Positions 59,803 through 64,000 of a stretch of 64,000 bases of DNA are shown in pieces. This stretch comes from Luteibacter sp036500425 (GTDB taxonomy: Bacteria; Pseudomonadota; Gammaproteobacteria; Xanthomonadales; Rhodanobacteraceae): assembly GCF_036500425.1 (NCBI RefSeq), contig NZ_DASYCB010000038.1:9700-73699 (forward strand), read 5' to 3'. The position numbers and the translations under genes are program-made. Numbering within the stretch: position 1 is the stretch's first letter; each line of letters begins with the position of its first letter. The notes under the pieces are model-generated. The model was given only the letters and a program-made list of their open reading frames with translations. It was not told the DNA's origin and did no database searches.

Positions 59803-59870
59803 TGTAGGAGCGCGCTTGCGCGCGATCACGGTTACGGCAAGCACCCATCGCGCGAGCGCGCGCTCCTACA
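59803..59870. repeat. Inverted REP pair between xfp and ackA
   Basis: Forward copy 59803-59826 and a variant reverse copy 59847-59870 (CGCGCGAGCGCGCG in place of CGCGCGCAAGCGCG). The pair fills most of the 79-base intercistronic gap, and the xfp TAG stop (59866-59868) lies inside it. It could set relative mRNA stability of the two genes. Confidence 0.88.
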
Positions 59871-62226
59871 TGGGTTTCCATTGCCAGTTGCGGACCTCGG
59901 GCAGGTCCTGGCCGTGTTCGCTGACGTAGAGTTTGTGCCGCTGGATGTCGGCCCAGTAGCGTTGCGTGGCCTTCTCACGTTCGCCGGCCAGGCGGGGGAC
60001 GCGGTTGATCACGTCCAGGGCGAGCTGGAAGCGATCCATGTTGTTCAACACCATCATGTCGAGGGCGGTGGTCGTCGTGCCTTCTTCCTTGTAACCACGC
60101 ACGTGGAAGTTATCGTGGTTGTGCCGGCGGTAAGTGAGTTTGTGCACGATGCCGGGGTAGCCGTGGAAGGCGAACACCACGGGCCGATCCGTGGTGAACA
60201 GATCGTCGAAGCGATCATCGTCCATGCCGTGCGGGTGTTCGTCGGGGGTTTCCAGCGACATCAGGTCGACCACGTTGACCACGCGGATGCGGATATCAGG
60301 TACGTATTCACGCAGCAGCATCACCGCCGCCAACACCTCCACCGTGGGCGCATCGCCAGCACAGGCCACCACCACATCCGGATCCTCACCGCCGCGACCT
60401 GCCCATTCCCAGATCCCGGCGCCGGCCGTGCAATGGAGGATGGCGGCATCCCTATCCAGCCACTGCCAGTCAGGCTGCTTGCCGGCGATGATCACATTCA
60501 CGTAGTGGCGGCTGCGCAGGCAATGGTCGGCCACCGAGAGCAGGCAGTTCGCATCCGGCGGCAGGTAGATCCGCACGATCTCGGATTTCTTGTTCGCCAC
60601 GTGATCGATGAAGCCCGGATCCTGGTGCGAGAAACCGTTGTGATCCTGGTGCCACACGTGCGAGCTCAACAGGTAGTTGAGCGAGGCGATGTGCGGTCGC
60701 CACTCCATCCGGCGCGTGGTCTTCAGCCATTTCGCGTGCTGGTTGAACATGGAATCGATGATGTGGATGAAGGCTTCGTAGCACGAGAAGAAGCCGTGGC
60801 GGCCAGTCAGCAGGTAACCCTCCAGCCAGCCCTGGCACTGATGCTCACTCAGCACTTCCATGACGCGGCCGTCGGGGGCGAGGTCGATGTCGACGCTTTC
60901 GTACTCCGCCAGCCAGGTCTTCGGGCTCGCCTCGTAGATAGCTTCAAGGCGATTGGACGCTGTCTCGTCGGGGCCGAATACACGGAAGTTGTGCATGTTC
61001 TGGCGCATGACTTCGCGCAGGAAGCGGCCGAGCACGCGGGTCGCTTCGGCCTTGTGGTCGCCGGGCGATTTCACATCCTCCGCGAACGGTGCGAAGTGCG
61101 GCATATGCAACGGCTTCAGCAGCAGGCCGCCGTTGGCGTGCGGGTTCATGCCCATGCGCCGCTGGCCCTTCGGTGCGAGTGAGGCGAATTCGTCGCGGAA
61201 GCGGCCGTCTTGGTCGAACAGTTCGTGCGCGTCGTAGCTCTTCATCCAGTCTTCGAGCTGCTGCACATGCTCGTCCTTGTCGAAGTTCGACAGCGGCACC
61301 TGGTGCGCACGCCAGGTGCCTTCGACCGGCTTGCCATCGACTACCTTCGGTCCGGTCCAGCCCTTGGGGCTGCGGAATACGATCATCGGCCAGCGCGGGC
61401 GTCGCGCGTTGTCCGCGCTTTCTTCTCGGGCCTCTTTCTGGATCCGGCGGATCTCGTCGAGGCAGGTGTCCAACGCGGCGGCGAACGCCTGGTGCATCGC
61501 CTCGGGTTCGTGGCCTTCGACGAAATGCGGCTCGTAGCCGTAGCCACGCATGAGGTCGCGCAGCTCATCGGGCTCGATACGTGCCAGCACCGTGGGGTTC
61601 GCGATCTTGAAGCCGTTGAGGTGCAGGATCGGCAGTACGGCGCCGTCGCGTACCGGGTTGAGGAATTTGTTCGAGTGCCAGCTGGTGGCGAGTGCGCCGG
61701 TTTCGGCCTCGCCATCGCCGATCACGCAGGCGACGATCAGTTCCGGGTTGTCGTACGCGGCGCCAAACGCATGCGAAAGTGAATAGCCGAGCTCGCCGCC
61801 TTCATGAATCGATCCCGGGGTTTCCGGCGCCACATGGCTCGGGATGCCATAGGGCCAGGAAAACTGGCGGAACAGCTCACGCATGCCAGCCTTGTTGCGT
61901 TCGATGCGCGGATAGATCTCGGTGTACGAACCTTCCAGGTAGGTATGCGCCACCGGGCCGGGGCCGCCGTGGCCCGGGCCCATCACGTAGATCATGCTGA
62001 GATCGCGTTCGACGATCGCGCGATTCAGGTGCGTGTAGATGAAGTTGAGGCCGGTGGTCGTGCCCCAGTGACCGAGCAGGCGGTGCTTGATGTGCTCGCG
62101 TTGCAAAGGCTCGTCGAGCATCGGGTTTTCGCGCAGATAGATCTGGCCGACGGTGAGGTAGTTCGCGGCGCGCCAGTAGGCGTGCATGCGGCGTAACAGG
62201 TCGGCATCGAGCGGCGTGTCGGTCAT
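59866..62226 (-). CDS. xfp: Phosphoketolase (xylulose-5-P / fructose-6-P)
   Basis: 786-residue thiamine-diphosphate enzyme that splits xylulose-5-P or fructose-6-P with phosphate to acetyl phosphate plus a triose or tetrose phosphate. Signatures: VMGPGHGGPGPVAHTYLEGS, EGGELGYSLSHAFGAA, the TPP motif VIGDGEAETGALATSWHSNK, SHVWHQDHNGFSHQDPGF and the C-terminal VVFAFHGYPGIVHKL. With ackA downstream this gives ATP and acetate without pyruvate. Sequence alone does not fix the sugar preference. The TAG stop lies in a REP-like repeat. Confidence 0.95.
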   Translation of the reverse strand: MTDTPLDADLLRRMHAYWRAANYLTVGQIYLRENPMLDEPLQREHIKHRLLGHWGTTTGLNFIYTHLNRAIVERDLSMIYVMGPGHGGPGPVAHTYLEGSYTEIYPRIERNKAGMRELFRQFSWPYGIPSHVAPETPGSIHEGGELGYSLSHAFGAAYDNPELIVACVIGDGEAETGALATSWHSNKFLNPVRDGAVLPILHLNGFKIANPTVLARIEPDELRDLMRGYGYEPHFVEGHEPEAMHQAFAAALDTCLDEIRRIQKEAREESADNARRPRWPMIVFRSPKGWTGPKVVDGKPVEGTWRAHQVPLSNFDKDEHVQQLEDWMKSYDAHELFDQDGRFRDEFASLAPKGQRRMGMNPHANGGLLLKPLHMPHFAPFAEDVKSPGDHKAEATRVLGRFLREVMRQNMHNFRVFGPDETASNRLEAIYEASPKTWLAEYESVDIDLAPDGRVMEVLSEHQCQGWLEGYLLTGRHGFFSCYEAFIHIIDSMFNQHAKWLKTTRRMEWRPHIASLNYLLSSHVWHQDHNGFSHQDPGFIDHVANKKSEIVRIYLPPDANCLLSVADHCLRSRHYVNVIIAGKQPDWQWLDRDAAILHCTAGAGIWEWAGRGGEDPDVVVACAGDAPTVEVLAAVMLLREYVPDIRIRVVNVVDLMSLETPDEHPHGMDDDRFDDLFTTDRPVVFAFHGYPGIVHKLTYRRHNHDNFHVRGYKEEGTTTTALDMMVLNNMDRFQLALDVINRVPRLAGEREKATQRYWADIQRHKLYVSEHGQDLPEVRNWQWKPM

Positions 62227-62304
62227 GGGGGAGGTCCGGGTAGCGGCAGGAGTCGCTGCCCAGCCTAGGACCGGGGGTATGGCAAACGCGTGAAAGATCG
62301 CGCG

Positions 62305-63192
62305 TTATTGGTACGAACCAACCTCGCGGGTGTTGCGCTCCATCACCTTCATGGCGTCTTCCGATTTCTTGCGGTTCGCGGCGGCGTCTTCTTCGCGACG
62401 GGCGCGTTCGCGTTCGGCCATTTCGTGCGCCAGGCCATCGTTGGCCTCGGCGGCGCGCGTCGGCACCACGGGTGCGGTGACAGGGGGTGCGGCGACCACC
62501 GGTGGCGTGACCGGCACGGGCGCTGCGGATGCCGTCGCCATGGGCGAGCTCCGCTCAGCCGCCGACGGGGCGTCGACGTGGGTGGTCATGGCCCGCCAGG
62601 TGAACAGCCCCAGCAGGGCAACGACGACCACCCCGATGATCGCCGGCATGACATACGAACGCTCCGGACCGGAACGGCGGCGCGCGGCCTCGGCGGTGCG
62701 TGCGACTTTTTCCTTCGGCCGGGTGCCCACCGGGGCGGTATCCAGGTGGTCGGGCAGCTTGAGCATGGCGCGCAGCACTTCGCCATCGACCAGATGCACG
62801 CGTGGCTGGCGCAGCACGGCGTTCCGCGCGGCCTGGGTGAACGTGCCACGGGTCACGAGCACGCCACGGCCAGCGGCTTCGTTGAGCATGCTGCTCATGA
62901 GGTGCTGCACCTCGGGCAGGTCGACGAAGATCGCATCCCAGTGCCCGCACTGGACGATGCTGGTTTCGTTGCCGCGGTACAGGCGCATATCGAGGCCCGC
63001 GCTGCCCAGCGCCTTCAGGTCGTGTGCCGTGACCAGCTCCACGCGGTAGCCCTGCCCACGGTAGTGCTCCGCGAGCAGGTGCTCGAAGTCCTGCCAGCTC
63101 AGGCGCGCGAGAGCATCGCCAGCTTCAGGAGCACGTGCGGAAAAGGCCAAAGCGGGAATTCCTGCCGAAGGATTAAAAGGCACATCATACAC
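62305..63192 (-). CDS. Membrane-anchored Mrr/restriction-endonuclease-like protein without the expected catalytic Lys
   Basis: 295 residues. Residues ~25-145 match the Mrr-type restriction endonuclease fold (LSWQDFEHLLAEHYRGQGYR, GLDMRLYRGNETSIVQC, RGVLVTRGTFTQAA). The motif Asp is D68 and the following Gln is Q81, but the usual QxK Lys is Gly83 (IVQCGHW). One membrane helix lies at about 181-199, then a Pro/Ala/Val-rich linker and a charged coiled-coil tail (EMAERERARREEDAAANRKKSED). The GTG start has no clear ribosome site. Likely an inactive nuclease fold used for binding or scaffolding, or one with a relocated Lys. No methyltransferase or other restriction gene is nearby. Confidence 0.82.
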   Translation of the reverse strand: MYDVPFNPSAGIPALAFSARAPEAGDALARLSWQDFEHLLAEHYRGQGYRVELVTAHDLKALGSAGLDMRLYRGNETSIVQCGHWDAIFVDLPEVQHLMSSMLNEAAGRGVLVTRGTFTQAARNAVLRQPRVHLVDGEVLRAMLKLPDHLDTAPVGTRPKEKVARTAEAARRRSGPERSYVMPAIIGVVVVALLGLFTWRAMTTHVDAPSAAERSSPMATASAAPVPVTPPVVAAPPVTAPVVPTRAAEANDGLAHEMAERERARREEDAAANRKKSEDAMKVMERNTREVGSYQ

Positions 63193-63412
63193 TTATCAGC
63201 AATTTGCCGGAAATCGGCTCATCTCATCCGTTGCCTCCCTGGCATCGATGGTCGGTTCTCTTCCGGCCTCGTCAAGGACTATCGGCGGTGGCACGACTTG
63301 GCGTAGAGGCAAATCCGGCACATCACACTGTGACGCGGCGCATTGCCGCCCATGGCCCTCTGCAGGTACATTTCCGGGCTTGTGTCCGGGGGAAACCAGG
63401 GGTTCAGACGTG

Positions 63413-63934
63413 ATGAAGTGTGTGTCGGTCGCCGCCGCGACCCTGTTGCTGTCCGCCTGTGGCGGCAAATCGATGATCGAAGCCGATGCCAGCCGCATGG
63501 TGGCGACCAGTCCGGATTCACCCTGGCTGACGGTGGAGAACAAGGGCGCCGCCGTGCTGCCCGTGAAGGGCCTGGAAGCGAAGGCCCTGGTTCAGGTGAG
63601 CCCCGACGTGGTCTCGGTGATCCAGGCCCAACTGCGTCAATCGTTGCAGCCGAAGTATTTCACCGACCTGATCATCGGCTGCCGCAACGTGGGCGTGGTC
63701 GTCTCGGCCAGCCCGCAGGCGGATACGCCGGTGACCAGCATCAACCTCGAAGCGGATTGCCGCATCGTCGCCCGTGGCAAGGTGGTGGCGAAGGATTACC
63801 GCGTCGCCCAGTCGGTGCCGCTCAACGCGGCCGAGCCGCGCCTCGACGTCCAGGTGCCCAAGCTGTTGCAGTCCGCATCGCGCGAACTAGCCGACCAGCT
63901 CTGGGCCGACGTGGTCGCCACCGGCGCCCACTAA
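63413..63934 (+). CDS. Hypothetical lipoprotein
   Basis: 173 residues with a lipoprotein signal (MKCVSVAAATLLLSACGG; lipobox LSAC, Cys16). The mature part has two further Cys (IIGCRNV and EADCRIV), which could form a disulfide, and a beta-rich centre (VGVVVSASPQADTPVTSINL). A C-terminal helix (LLQSASRELADQLWADVVA) follows. I do not recognise a family. ATG 63413 has AGGGG about 12 bases upstream. The 220-bp divergent gap before it holds no gene that I can support. Confidence 0.8.
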   Translation: MKCVSVAAATLLLSACGGKSMIEADASRMVATSPDSPWLTVENKGAAVLPVKGLEAKALVQVSPDVVSVIQAQLRQSLQPKYFTDLIIGCRNVGVVVSASPQADTPVTSINLEADCRIVARGKVVAKDYRVAQSVPLNAAEPRLDVQVPKLLQSASRELADQLWADVVATGAH

Positions 63935-63962
63935 CCCGGTCGCCGCAACCCCTCATTGCCTA

Positions 63963-63986
63963 TGTAGGAGCGCGCTTGCGCGCGAT
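63963..63986. repeat. REP-like palindrome at the window end
   Basis: Forward copy, 28 bases after the lipoprotein stop. The partner copy of a likely inverted pair would lie beyond the window end. Confidence 0.88.
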
Positions 63987-64000
63987 GGTCGGTTGCCGCG

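Overview
The window reads as a chromosomal segment of a high-GC gammaproteobacterium. The exbB-exbD-msbA-lpxK order, a YajQ homologue, a long NAD-dependent ligase (796 aa), ComEC, and many short palindromic repeats starting TGTAGGAGCGCGC suggest the Xanthomonadales, most likely Rhodanobacteraceae (Luteibacter/Dyella type). That placement is inferred from gene content, not from an alignment. I see no rRNA, tRNA, CRISPR array, prophage, integrase or transposase.

Layout. 1-10.8 kb: the end of a sensor-propeller diguanylate cyclase; a three-gene cold-shock cluster whose middle gene keeps only the C-terminal part of a cold-shock domain; yajQ; two oxidoreductases; an amidinotransferase-fold hydrolase; PhzF; a rhomboid protease; a histone H1-like Lys/Ala-repeat protein; and a Tyr/Gly/Pro-rich lipoprotein. 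10.9-25.6 kb: comEC, a secreted GH92 alpha-mannosidase with its own promoter, the exbB-exbD-msbA-lpxK envelope operon, two FtsX/MacB-type permeases without an ATPase, a glycine-zipper protein, and a photolyase carrying an in-frame palindromic repeat. 25.6-41.2 kb: a serine hydrolase, a CPA2 antiporter and a DHA2 MFS pump on the minus strand; ligA-epmA-VOC; sbcB with a DUF2461 gene, divergent from orn-folP; glmM; a 2-oxoglutarate oxygenase; and a DMT exporter. 41.2-53.7 kb: an AsmA-type protein read through into an alpha/beta hydrolase across an odd poly-G tract, divergent from a 3088-aa autotransporter. 53.7-64 kb: a yqjI-yqjH-like metal-responsive locus with a perfect operator palindrome, a roughly 0.7 kb non-coding repeat island, a periplasmic thioredoxin-like protein, class I fumarase, a phosphoketolase-acetate kinase pair, an Mrr-like membrane protein lacking the expected catalytic Lys, and a lipoprotein.

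How the genes work together. Envelope biogenesis dominates: LpxK makes and MsbA flips lipid A, GlmM feeds UDP-GlcNAc synthesis, and AsmA, ExbBD, the autotransporter and several lipoproteins serve the outer envelope. Nucleic-acid maintenance genes (ligA, sbcB, orn, phrB, comEC) and central carbon genes (fumarase, xfp, ackA) are interleaved as ordinary housekeeping loci.

The most distinctive signal is the repeat layer. About 20 copies of one roughly 24-bp palindrome sit mostly within 30 bp of stop codons, usually as inverted pairs. Three copies supply the TAG stop codon of a gene, one lies inside phrB, and one is replaced by homopolymer G at an apparent gene fusion. A second, longer repeat family forms 106-bp inverted arms at 55.4-56.05 kb. 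I found no clear new multi-gene system. The strongest leads are the repeat/stop-codon relationship, the degenerate cold-shock protein, the Lys-less Mrr-like protein and the repeat island.
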